A program made the position numbers and the translations under genes. From assembly GCA_036939355.1 (NCBI GenBank), contig JALLAP010000247.1, positions 1-16,062 of the forward strand: DNA of 16,062 nt. Direction: 5' to 3'. The notes under the pieces are model-generated. The model saw only the letters and a list, made by a program, of their open reading frames with translations, did not search any database and had not been told where the DNA came from. Each line of letters begins with the position of its first letter. The stretch's first letter is position 1. The stretch is from Thalassiosira profunda (taxonomy: Eukaryota; Bacillariophyta; Thalassiosirophyceae; Thalassiosirales; Thalassiosiraceae). Positions 1 through 9,111 of the stretch are shown here, piece by piece.

Positions 1-2848
1 CGCAGAAGCAAATGGGCATCTCCTCGCCGGGCCAAAGCGGGAGACGAAGCTTGCGCTTCAGCATCAAGCTAAAATCCTCGTTCTTCCGACGGTTCTGCGA
101 CGGGGATCGAGGCATGTCGACAAGAGCATAGGACAACTTGTGATCCAAGATGTCGTTGACCTGGACGAGCGAGTCCGGATCGTCGCGAAGGACAAACTGA
201 AGCATCTGCGTCAACCGTCCCGCCGACGCCGACTGAATGCGCTCGTGGCAGGTGTTGACCGAAGATTTGTGAACGAAGAAACCTAGCCGGTCCTCCACAT
301 CTCGATCGCGGACGCAGACCGCGCTGATAGCCGGCGCGTACTTTTGGAAGACCCGGAAGGTGTGGGCCGAAGAAGTCTCCCAATCCGCGTAAAGGGAGGT
401 AATTGTCGAAGGCAGGGCCACGAGCGGCGACGCCGGCCCTACCCAAATCCCGTCGAGGGCAAACTGAATGCAGCGCTTCGTACGCAAAACAAAGGTCGGG
501 ATGGCGCTCGAGCGCGGATCCTGAATCCCAAGGCCCCCGTGCTGAGTGGCCATCGATGCAATGATGCGGGAGTGCTCGGGAAGGGACTGCCGCGAGGTCA
601 CGAAGCAAATCGTCTTTTCCAGCATTGCGGCGAACTCCTTCGCCATGTCGCTCTCCCAGATGTTCCAGATCCCGGACAACTCGGCCAAGGGAGTGGCAAG
701 GACGTCGGCGGCGAAGAGATGGTTCACCTTGTGAGCCATGCGTACCTTGAAAAGCTGGACAATGGTCTGGTCGCTGTGGAGGCCCGCGGCGATCTTGTCG
801 CTAGCAGACGCGGCCTTCCGCACCATCTCCAATATGAACTCGTTGCAAAACGCCTGCGAGCCAATTGGCACGCCAAGGACCCGCAAGCCCGTGACGACTT
901 CGCAGGGCTGGTAGACACCGGAGCCGTCCTTCGCTCGAGAGTACGAGGCAACGGCACGTCCGAGAGAAGCACCAACGGCCCGCTCGTCGGACAAGCAAGA
1001 GGCATTCAGTCGCTCGACAACGCTTGAGCCAGAAGTGCTGGTCAAAATTCGCGTCTTCTCCGTATTGAGCACGGCGCCGAGGGGCTCGCCATACTTCTCA
1101 AACAGCGTCAAGAAGAGCTCGACGTCGCAGGTCGGAATGAGGGCGTTCACATCGTCCACGTAACCCATAACCAAGGGTATGCCGCCCTCGCCGTCGTCCA
1201 GAGGCACGCCGGCGAGCTTTCGATTCATCGCGCGGGACGTGAGATCCCGATTCACCTTCGTGAGGATGTGATTCAATACTATTGCAGCGAACACTGGAGA
1301 TAATGGGCAGCCCTGAGCAAAGCCCTCGTCGACCGGGATGTACTCCCACGACCCGTCGGCGCGGCGGACGCATGAACGCCCCGCCTCTTCGTACAAGCAG
1401 TCCGCGAACGGCTCGAGTTCTGGAAACTCTCGAGCGATCAGTTGACGCAGTTTTTCTCGCGACACAGCATTAAACATGTTCCTGATGTCCAAAGACACCA
1501 AGGACCGCGAGGGCAGGACGCCGGCATCTTCTCGAGCGGTAATGTACTTCTCAACGCCGAGCCGAATCGTTGAGGTAATGAGGTCGAGTCCTCCGCTGAC
1601 CCCGAAAGCAAAGTTAAATGGTAGCAGGTACTGCGCGAGGCGGGCTTTGTAGGAGAAAAGCACAGCGACGGCGGCAATGCGGCGAATAGCCGAGGGAATG
1701 TTGATGGGGCGAAGCTTTGTGGCATCGTCCGGGTCCTTGTGCAATGCCACGAGGTAGGTGGTTCGCAGGATCGCCTTGATCCGAGGAGGTACGTCGCCAT
1801 TGACGAGGATGGTGAAGAACCGCGCTAGCACCTCAAGGTCAATGTCAGTAGATTGTTTCTTCTGTTTTGCTCGCCGATACGCCGCGCCGAGCTTGACGAA
1901 AATGTCGAGCGAATCCAGCTCAAATCCACAGGCCTTTCCACGTTTCAAGCAGGCCAAAATGGGCAAGATCGCCTTGGGCGAGATGACAAATCGCTTTCTG
2001 GTGTAGCGGGAAGCACGCGTGGATCGAAGCGGTCGCAGGAGGTGCAAAGCCAAACTAACAGGGTGCAGTCGACGAAGTATCCCAATGTTCGAGTCGTCGA
2101 TGGACGCCACCGGCATGTCCTTCACCAGACGGGCACACGCCGACCGAAAGTTGTCGCAGTCCGCTGCAATCTGTGCAGAGCGTGTTCCGTTCGCTGGGGG
2201 CGCCGCGCGACGCTCGTTGGGCGTGAGGCTCACCACAGTGTTGCTCTCCTCGTAAAGAAGCTTGATCTGGCCAGATCGAAACAGACGGAGTCGCCGCGCA
2301 ACGAGCTGGTCGATACTCTCATCATCAGGGTGTGGATTTGGGGCGAGGATCAGTCGCTCAAACACAAACGGCAAGATCCAAATCGGGGTCGGGTCAAAGT
2401 CAGAGTGGGCGGCCAGCCGGACTTGGCTCGCCTTGCGGTGCGCTTCGATACAACATTTCAATACTGCAAAGTAGGTTCTCAGGACGTTTCGTTCCAAACG
2501 AAACTTGATGAGGGCAATGAGAGTCTGGCGAAATGTGGCCTCGCCAAACTTGTGCGTTCGAAGGAAAAGCAGGCCCTCGGCCCAATGGTTGTTGTGTACG
2601 CATTCCACCTCGTCGTACAAGTGCTTTGATACGAGGTCAAGATTGGTTTCGGAGCGGTGGCGGGAGTGTGTCGCAGTGTGCCGGGCAAGTTGGGCCGCCG
2701 TCGTCCCAATGTAATTGTCGCATAGTTTTGCGGTGGCCTCCCCTTTGGGGCAGAGTATGCCCCTGGCCTAATCAACCCCATCGACAACTGTCTTCAGTGC
2801 TCTCGCGCCGGCCCCGACATCTTTCCCACCAACTGAGCCGTCGGACAT
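1..2848 (-). CDS. Non-LTR-type reverse transcriptase, C-terminus beyond window, in-frame TAG near start
   Basis: This is the longest reading frame in the window: 922 codons from 2767 down to the left edge with no stop. Core RT motifs appear in order: RPI at 1703-1711, the catalytic-Asp block DIRNMFNAV at 1466-1489, QGCPLSP at 1295-1315, YVDD at 1151-1162, then VLGVPIG near 855-880 and a GGLGI block near 521-539. The product would copy RNA into DNA during retrotransposition. The order RPI, QG.P.SP, Y.DD, LG.PIG is that of LINE-like and related eukaryotic RTs; I see no endonuclease or RNase H domain, and the clade is unresolved. The last residues visible are PICFC, possibly the start of a zinc-binding tail. 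Upstream in the same frame lie an ATG at 2846-2848 and 25 more codons, then TAG at 2768-2770; the next in-frame ATG is only at 2114-2116. The TAG is either a nonsense mutation, a sequencing error or part of an unrecognised intron. The absence of other stops over 2.7 kb suggests a young element. Confidence 0.85.
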
Positions 2849-3977
2849 CTCTGACATTTACTTAGTGGTCCAAAATAGTTCTTGACTCGTAGGCAGAAAG
2901 TAAGCGAGTTAGCAAAACACTAATATTGGCGAATTTTAGGCACGTAATCCATGCCGAAAATAAACGTTTTGGTAGTACTGGCGCATGATATGCTAGGCAC
3001 GTGGGCCGTGCCTAAATCTCGACTCAAAGAATTTTGCCAAGCGAGCCAACGCCCTCTGCCCTCGACCATTGCGGACTTGGAAGATGAGTAAAATGCATCA
3101 GGATGTATCCATTTCGCCTCTACTATCGCTACGCCCAAGCAAAGGCTGATATCTCAAGCAGTAAGTCTGCGGCGGCCGGGCAAGAACGAGTAGAGCTGAA
3201 TTGATACTATTTATGTTAGGTTGCTACCTCTCTCCCTCTCAACCGAATGTTTGCCATGCAACTCGCCCCTCCCCTAGTCCTACCGTCCGAATTGCAACTC
3301 TATCGATTTTCAGGGGGAAAAGATGCCGCACTTGCAGAAGAGCCAGAGTGACCGGTGAACCCGCAATCCGATCCTATGTCGATTGCATGCAATGAAAGGA
3401 ACAGAACCACACCCCCTTCATGGCGCAGCGAACCCATACGGCCAAAACGCTTCAGGTACAAAAGATATTGTTGCATATTCATCCTGCGGGAGCAGCGGCA
3501 TATCCCCCGGCCGATGGAGCAAAATATCTCCCGAATTGCAACTCTTTGCGTTTGTGGCGTATTCCCCCCGCGAGGACGGCGATTTTCACATTGCCCCGCC
3601 CGTTTGATTGTTGTTTCGCTCTTGGGGTGATTTACGGAGGGTGCAAAGGTTCCTTTTGGCTGTGGCGGGTGGCAATGGCCGGGTCAAAAATGCGCATCAA
3701 TTCCGAATCTGAGGCGGGATCGTTTTCGCTACGTGGTAGGCCGCGCCGCGGCCAAATCGAGGCGGGCCGAGAGACTTTGACCGCGTATGAAGGCGATGCG
3801 GCGGTGGCTGGGCCACCAGCGGGCGGCGGCTGGCGGCGCCGACGCCGTGATGATGGGTGCACGTGACGTGTCACCTAGCGAGGCGGCCTCCTTCATCACA
3901 CATCGACGACACCACAACGACGGAGGCATTGTGGAATCGCCCCGGCGGCCTTGTTGGTGTGTGGCGAAGGAAAGTCT
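2849..3977. other. Intergenic stretch, no gene recognised
   Basis: No reading frame here shows a known motif or a convincing codon pattern. The short open frames (for example 2920-3138 minus and 3420-3866 plus) overlap one another on both strands and look accidental. It contains the hairpin at 2994-3014 and two copies of the string GAATTGCAACTCT near 3290 and 3534, plus several short ATATCCCCC/GTATTCCCCC-like blocks between 3470 and 3580. It would contain the promoter of the reverse transcriptase, but I cannot identify one. Confidence 0.5.
2994..3014. repeat. 8-bp perfect inverted repeat (hairpin)
   Basis: The arms TAGGCACG (2994-3001) and CGTGCCTA (3007-3014) pair perfectly around a 5-base loop. 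A related half, TTAGGCACGT, sits at about 2937-2946. No function is implied; it may be a remnant of a transposon end. Confidence 0.5.
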
Positions 3978-4166
3978 GAGCGATTTTGAACGAACCGGGC
4001 CAATGACGCGATCCACATGGTCAAAGACGCGTGTCATTGGTGGTTGGTGTCAAGTTTACTACTGCCCAACGGATCTCGTTTCAAACGCGTGTCGTGGTCG
4101 AAACGACACGCATACGATTCCTCCTACTTACAGGGGGGGGGTCGGTTGCCAGTCAGAAAAGCTGTA
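3978..4166 (+). mobile_element. Diverged copy of the 8752-9036 MITE family
   Basis: Read forward, this segment matches the reverse complement of roughly 8750-8915. Shared blocks are an A/T-rich piece near 3978-3997, the palindromic CCAATGACGCG and ACGCGTGTCATTGG, then GTGGTTGGTRTCAAGTTTA, GCCCAA, TCAAACGYGTGTCGTG, GGTCGG and the terminal GAAAAGCTGTA at 4156-4166. It thus keeps the MITE end CTG followed by TA. I could not find the opposite inverted end to its left, so it is truncated or too diverged. In this copy the palindrome arms (4000-4010 and 4027-4040) are separated by 16 bases, while in the other copy they are adjacent. Confidence 0.6.
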
Positions 4167-4270
4167 ACTCAAGGTAGGTAGATTCGCTTATTTTCAGGAC
4201 AGAGGAGTCGCTGGGAATTAGATCGTCCGAAGGGTGTGGGGAGGGCTAGCTCGGCCAAGGAGAAGGGAGG

Positions 4271-4386
4271 ATTTCACTTCGATGCGGGTTTTCTGGCGAC
4301 TGGTCGACTTTTTTCAGGGCATTCATCAGCTACATAGCTCAGCCATGCGTGAAGCCCTTCATCCTGAAAATATTTGACTTGGCCGT
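4271..4386 (-). pseudogene. 3' end of a second GT92 glycosyltransferase copy, cut by assembly gap
   Basis: These 116 bases match 11904-12019 at 115 of 116 positions; the only difference is in the run before CAGGG near 4313. In the full gene at 11907-13629 this is the last ~38 codons and stop, so this piece encodes the same C-terminus on the minus strand. It stops exactly at the N at 4387; the sequence beyond the N is unrelated. To the left (4167-4270) nothing matches. It could be the true end of a contig carrying a paralogue or the other allele of the GT92 gene. As it stands it cannot be expressed as a whole gene. Confidence 0.85.
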
Positions 4387-4387
4387 N
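4387..4387. other. Single N: assembly join
   Basis: One undetermined base where the 116-bp GT92 copy ends abruptly and unrelated sequence starts. It most likely marks a scaffold join of unknown true distance rather than one missing base, because the other two N positions in the window also adjoin repeats. Confidence 0.8.
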
Positions 4388-4915
4388 TTGGCGAGGGAGA
4401 GAGCGCGTTCATTTTCGTCCGCGACGGTCGGCCGGCGGACACAGCATCGGAGTACTGACGTGTGTTCGAGGAGGGTTTGTGTACGATATGTCGCCGGGGC
4501 GGACTACAAACGAACGATCGATAGTGGACGCCGAGCTGGGACAGTGATAAAATGCATTTGCAGCGCTGGATGTCGACTGCCGAAGCCGGTCGGGGCATAT
4601 GATACATGCATTTGCATCGAGAGATGCATTAACTTGGATACTAATACCCCAATACCAACCCAAACGGTGTCTAGATTCAATACATAAAAGGGGGAGGACA
4701 AGATATTGCAATAATTATTGATAATATGCATGCCCGGGGAGGCCACATCGGTGCCGGCAAAGGTGAAGTCATCTTAGAGTGATTCTGACTTTTTTCGACT
4801 TAGAGAAATAAGAAATAAGTACCCGAATTAAAGGTATCTTTTGGCGGCGGAAGTTGGCGGAAAACAGGTGTCTTGCGTCGTATCGAAGCACCTATCCAAG
4901 TACGTCCTCTCTATC
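4388..4915. other. Intergenic stretch, no gene recognised
   Basis: No frame here carries a known motif. The short frames (4349-4687 plus, 4409-4711 minus) are mutually overlapping shadows. ATGCAT occurs several times between 4552 and 4628, which allows small hairpins, and one TTGCAA lies at 4706-4711. Nothing else is supportable. Confidence 0.45.
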
Positions 4916-4945
4916 AATGATAATGATAATGATAATGATAATGAT
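4916..4945. repeat. Microsatellite, five AATGAT units
   Basis: Five perfect tandem copies of AATGAT. The same place in the main GT92 gene (12963-12980) has only a short GGTAAT repeat, where it encodes alternating His-Tyr on the minus strand. The array therefore expanded inside a decayed coding copy. Confidence 0.85.
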
Positions 4946-5054
4946 TACATCGCTACAACTACGTGTTTTTGCGCTCGCATTGTGAATGTCCGCGGACAGT
5001 CGTTGACCAAATTGCAAATCTCTGGCGGAAGAGGCGAGCTCTTCATCGGCTTGC
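4916..5054 (-). pseudogene. Degenerate copy of an internal GT92 exon segment
   Basis: This region aligns with 12963-13084, the start of exon 2 of the main GT92 gene. The best blocks are CATCGCT-ACAACTA-GTG, TTTTTGCGCTC, GACAAATCTCTG-like sequence, AGAGGCGRGCTCT and CGGCTTGC. In the frame of the intact gene it has small insertions and deletions, and the minus reading meets a stop just beyond the microsatellite, so it is not functional there. A different minus frame, 4945-5151, is open for 68 codons but unsupported. Together with 4271-4386 this suggests that fragments of at least one further GT92 copy lie left of the fucosyltransferase. The link between the two fragments crosses the N at 4387 and is uncertain. 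Confidence 0.55.
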
Positions 5055-5150
5055 AGTCCTCGGGATCCTCTGCGGGCCCGTCTCGAAATTCCACAAACTT
5101 CCACAGTAATATGTCTACATAGGAATTAGCTACATAGATCGGACACCACA

Positions 5151-5186
5151 AAGTCGCAAAAATCTCTCAAGTCGCAAAAATCTCGA
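5151..5186. repeat. Two tandem 18-bp units
   Basis: AAGTCGCAAAAATCTC occurs at the start of two adjacent 18-bp units (5151-5168, 5169-5186), followed by a partial third, AGTCGAAAAAG. This is a simple local tandem duplication in non-coding sequence. Confidence 0.8.
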
Positions 5187-5403
5187 AGTCGAAAAAGTAA
5201 GAGTGAGATGTTATCTTTATTCGTTGCCCGCCGCGCTCGACGTCGTCCAAACCCATGGAATCAAGTTGCAATGGCTCGATGCGGCACATTCTGATTATGA
5301 GCGCATGGATATTTGCCAATGCAAACATCCCAGCTCGCCCCGCGGCCGCCCCTCTCTCATCTCTGCCAATACCTCCGGTATCACTCAAAACACAACATAT
5401 GTG

Positions 5404-5463
5404 CATCACATGCTAGTCGGAGCCGCCCGCCACCATCACGTGCTAGTCGGAGCCGCCCTCCGG
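5404..5463. repeat. Two tandem 30-bp units
   Basis: The block CATCACRTGCTAGTCGGAGC followed by CGCCC occurs at 5404 and again at 5434. The R position is A in the first and G in the second; in the second it makes CACGTG. No gene is assigned here. Confidence 0.8.
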
Positions 5464-6896
5464 GTGGCGTGCGGCGAGGAGAGATTGTATCAGCTTGGTA
5501 GAGCCGCATCGACAGAAGCAGATTGCAAATATATCGTCCGTTCGAACGACCGACAGGCATCTCCTCGCCCGACGGCTCCCCATTGTATTGCAATCTCCCG
5601 GATCGTTTGGCCCCTCGACCACGCGCGGCGCACGTGGGCGCAAGATCACCCACACAAGTTGCAATCCGCCGTACATGCACGATCTCTCGCCGCGAAATAG
5701 CCTCAAGCACCCGGTCCCGCCCGTCAGACCTCGCTCTCCCCGGCCGTACCTCTCCGCGGCGCACGGGGCGTACTCTCCGCTTCGTTCAACAATCGACCGA
5801 TCACTCGCTCTTGTGCATGCGAGCGCGAGACCAAGATACACCAAATTTGCAATTCGTGCACGCCCAATATCGTCCAGCACCCGGCATACCGTGCGGCGTC
5901 GTCGACGAGGTGCTCGAGCGAGGCGGCTCTCCTCTCCGGAGTCGTCCGACCTCGCGGTGAAGTCGACGGTCGAGTAGGGCACCGCCTCGCCGGCTGTGGG
6001 CAACGCCGACGTCGCGGACGTGTTGATGTCCGAGGAGAGGCACCTGCCGAGACACCATCGAGCTCGTCTCGGCGGCTCGCCAGCGACGCATGCGATGAGT
6101 GACAACGCGGCACTTGTGCGTCGACGGCGGCCATCACCAGCGCCGCCAGCTGGACCAGCGGCCGCCACAGCTACCACACTCCATTTCGACGGCGAGGAGG
6201 CTAAGCGGCTTGCCTGTTGGAGGCCGCCGCGGCGGCTAGTAGGGGCCATCGTCCACATCGAAGGGAGCGAACCGAGGCTTATCTTGATTCGTGCGGGGGC
6301 TGAGGTCGGTGTTGTCTGGCGAAGAATGGCGATATTTCACGTATGTAGATCTGGTATTGATTGGAGTCCGTGCTAATTCTGCAAGCGGTGTGGAATTTCA
6401 GGGTCCTCTCGCCTGGAGAGTTCAGAAGATCTACAAAGCTAGCAATTTTCGCTACATAAACGCAGATAAACGCGCGTATTGCAGCAAAACTCTCAGCTCG
6501 GAGTTCAGGAAATTCCACGAGTTATGTACTGTAGAACATGGCCTAAATTGGCTAATGGTTTGTGGAATTTTCATGAGTAGAACTCTACTTAGAGAGAAAG
6601 TAGTACCTACGATACGATAGTACGTACAGACACATAAGTGCAGAAGTCTTCCAGCAGCGCAGCCTCTCAACCCTCTGCCGACTCAGGCAGTGCAAATCTA
6701 ATGCACACTGAAGTCGTATCCATTCCCAAACCGTTCGAACACGCCCCCTCCGCGGTGTGTTGCCTGAACCAGCGGGTCCTCCACTTCGCCTGGCCGCCAC
6801 CGATTGTCAGTGTACGTAGTACTACCCAGTGGGAACGTGTGATGTACATAGAAAGTCTGGAAACCAACACACACTTTACATATCGTATCTCATAAC
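5464..6896. other. GC-rich intergenic stretch and fucosyltransferase upstream region, no gene recognised
   Basis: Long frames are open on both strands here (271 codons at 5443-6258 minus, 160 codons at 5495-5977 plus), but they overlap each other, are rich in Arg, Ser and Ala, and show no motif. That is what GC-rich non-coding DNA gives. A 109-codon frame at 6291-6620 plus begins with GTG and is less biased, but it has no recognisable domain and no ATG start. The 277 bases before the ATG at 6897 should hold the promoter and 5' leader of the fucosyltransferase; I see no clear core element. Confidence 0.45.
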
Positions 6897-8477
6897 ATGG
6901 GAAGAGACCTTGGGAGGGGGGTGGGGTCGTTAAGTAGTTGGTCCCGGTCCTCATACCTGGGGGTCACAGTCTTGGCATTATCTTCCTTAAATATTATGTT
7001 ATCCATTCCTGGTGTTGAACATAAACGACAATATGAAGTTGCTACCTATCCGCGCGAATCCATGCCTTCCATTTTCCACCAGTTTGGTAACAAAGGAGCG
7101 GTTTTACCATCACCAACCCTTGTGGTTTGTGACCATGTCGATGGCCCAATCGCCCATATGTTCTCAAATTTTACTGTTGTTCGGCTGAATAAGAATGAAA
7201 CACCCCCACCCTGGAACTCCACCGCATTCCTTCACGGGCGGGGTTGCGCTGACCATCCTTACGTTGTAGAGTCAATGGAGAGACGGAAACATGCTCCATA
7301 TTTAGTCGCTTCGGCTTCGATGTCTTCCCTGTGGGTCCACGGTGTGCGCTGGCAAGATTTTTCCTCCAGCAGCACCAAATACCTTCGAGTCATACGCGAT
7401 AGGCCGGCCCTTATTAGAACCTTGGGAGAGGTGTTTTGGAGGACGCACTACGAAAAACAGTCATGTAAAGATGTAGATTTCGTTGTCTACCGCGAGGTAG
7501 AAACAATGATCCCAGACTGTTTAACAATCCACTCTCTCCAGGGAGTCACCACGACCCTGAGTCGGGGTGTAGAGGGAAAGTTTGGGTTCCGTCACACTTC
7601 AGATATATTACAAAATTTTGTTCCACATCCTTTTAGGGGTGGCAAAGTTGCTCATAAAGGGTTTTGTTCTTTTCTGGTGAAATTCAATTCCTCCCGCCCA
7701 ACATCGATGTTTAGCAGTCCCATATATGATATTGATGCGATCATCCGGCATATGTTCTTCTTGCAGCTGAGTGAATATAAGAGTAAGCTTTTTGCTTGTT
7801 ATGTCATTATTCAGCCTCGTCGTTCCCTTATGAAACCTGTTCAAGAATGTGAAAGGATTACAGACTGTCCCGGTGGTCCCTACACATCCTTTGAATGCAT
7901 GGCTGGCTACAAATTCCACATTACCATGGAGAATACAATGGTTGATGGTTATGTTTCAGAAAAACTGTTCAAGTAAGGTTTGAGACTTGACTCTGTGACA
8001 TTTTTGTCTAAATACTGTTCACAGTAGAATGTTTTTGCTCTCTTTGTCAGCGGTGCACTTGCAGGGGGGATCCCTGTCTATTTTGGAGCACCTGATGTCG
8101 CAAAATATTTCAATGAAAAATCTTTCATTCACTGCAAATTGAGTAGGAGAGTCATTCAGAAAATGAGGTCATTTTATCCTAGGGGACAGAAATCACGGCC
8201 TTTTTTATTCGGTAACTCGCTGCATCCAACAGATACAGAGCTGCTATCTTGGGCTGATACTTATTTGCGACCTCAGCTGAATCCTTGTGTGAAAAGAGTC
8301 ATGGAATTGGATAAAAATGATGAGAAGTATGAGTCAATTCTACACCAGCCATTTATCGTGAACGAAGACATCATGAGTGGGGTGTATCCATTGAAGGGTA
8401 TTACATTGGCCTATAACACACTGAGAAACCTGGATGGCAATGGTTTTACAATAGTGCCATCTAATGTGGATGATTGA
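6897..8477 (+). CDS. GT10 family (alpha-1,3-)fucosyltransferase-like protein, two exons
   Basis: Joining 6897-7972 to 8051-8477 gives 500 residues. The enzyme would transfer fucose from GDP-fucose to a glycan acceptor in the Golgi. The family signature spans the splice junction: YKFHITMENTMVDGYVSEKL, then FN, GALAGGIPVYFGAPDVAKYF and KSFIHC, which fits the GT10 donor-binding block (YKF..xFEN, Y.TEK, P.YxG.P.V...F...SFI). The MEN glutamate and the EK pair are in place. Residues about 19-41 form a hydrophobic stretch after a basic start, as expected for a type II Golgi anchor. Upstream blocks such as KGFCSFLV (about residues 259-266) and RHMFFLQLSEYK match the preceding family region. Without splicing, the frame would end at TAA 7974-7976. 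The start is the first ATG of the frame and precedes the anchor. An optional second intron (7783-7863) is discussed in the findings. The sugar acceptor is unknown. Confidence 0.88.
7973..8050 (+). other. 78-nt GT-AG intron in the fucosyltransferase gene
   Basis: The donor AA|GTAAGG and acceptor TTTGTCAG|C bracket a T-rich 78-nt intron with in-frame stops. Splicing joins AA to C, restoring an Asn codon and the uninterrupted motif EKLFNGALAGG. Family conservation across the joint makes this the best-supported intron in the window. Confidence 0.9.
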
Positions 8478-8749
8478 GGTTGCTGCAGATGGAGGTCGCC
8501 GCCAACATCTCCTTAAGCTTGGCCTACGTAGGCTTCAGCGCACAGTGACCAGTTTTTTCGTGAGCTGAACTAGGGCCATCGATGTGAGGTCCTCAGCGGT
8601 CTGATGGACGTAGGAATTGGTGAAAAAATACAGGTATTTCGATCGGCTTCTTTTTACTCCATGCGAGGGAAGCGGAGGGCGTAGAGTCAATTCCCCGGCC
8701 GAGCCTGACCAAGCTACTTGCGGCAACCACACTTTGCATACCATAGACA
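8478..8749. other. Short spacer between fucosyltransferase and MITE
   Basis: The presumed 3' leader of the fucosyltransferase. No canonical AATAAA is seen close to the stop. Minus-strand frames 8535-8909 and 8593-8874 run through the transposon and show no motif. Confidence 0.4.
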
Positions 8750-8751
8750 TA

Positions 8752-9036
8752 CAGCTTTTCGTGGCCGGCCGCCGACCCGCCGCAAGCATCAGTACTAATG
8801 CGACATGGAGTTTTTGACTCACGACACACGTTTGATTGGGCTGTTCTAAACTTGATACCAACCACCAATGACACGCGTCATTGGCCTTAAATGGCCTGGT
8901 ACGTTCCAAAAGTGCTCGTTAATATCATTTGCTACGATGTTTAGTTTTTTGTCCGACCCCGCTAAGGATGGTAAAAGGGCGAAATAGTAGTACCTGATCT
9001 ATGAGCGGCGCGGCGGCCGCCAACCACGAAAAGCTG
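8752..9036. mobile_element. Complete 285-bp MITE, Tc1/mariner-like ends, TA target duplication
   Basis: The element starts CAGCTTTTCGTGG and ends CCACGAAAAGCTG, a perfect 13-bp terminal inverted repeat, and is flanked on both sides by TA (8750-8751 and 9037-9038). The similarity of the arms continues inward with gaps for about 45-50 bp (GGC.GCCG, CCGC, ATCAG.TACTA). It has no coding capacity, and so would depend on a transposase from elsewhere. CAG...CTG ends with TA duplication are typical of the Tc1/mariner superfamily, which is the inference here. Inside, at 8865-8884, lies a near-perfect palindrome, CCAATGACACGCGTCATTGG. Confidence 0.8.
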
Positions 9037-9111
9037 TAGTGAGGCACAACAAATCGATATGAGTAACTAATAAGGCACCTACTGGCCCTCAAAAGTGCCG
9101 CATATATCTAC

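Larger units (their letters stand above)
5012..5852. promoter_or_regulatory. Cluster of six TTGCAA palindromes
   Basis: TTGCAA occurs at 5012, 5266, 5523, 5588, 5659 and 5847, six times in 841 bases, against roughly 0.2 expected for a given 6-mer at even base composition. Four of the six continue as TTGCAAT. Two more, both followed by CTCT, lie at 3292 and 3536. It could be a binding-site cluster for a bZIP-like factor or a trace of an old repeat; neither is proved. I assign no gene to it. Confidence 0.25.

Noticed and set aside
344..1027. Plus-strand frame of 227 codons
   Set aside because: It lies antisense to the reverse transcriptase, whose motifs are clear on the minus strand; it has no motif of its own.
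1853..2629. Plus-strand frame of 258 codons
   Set aside because: It is the antisense shadow of the N-terminal half of the reverse transcriptase frame, with no recognisable domain.
5443..6258. Minus-strand frame of 271 codons
   Set aside because: Two other long frames overlap it on the plus strand, composition is Arg/Ser/Ala-rich as GC-rich non-coding DNA gives, and there is no motif or conserved start.
7783..7814. A 32-nt intron (GTAAGC to TTATTCAG) in the fucosyltransferase
   Set aside because: Splicing would shift the frame and meet a stop shortly after, before the conserved family block.
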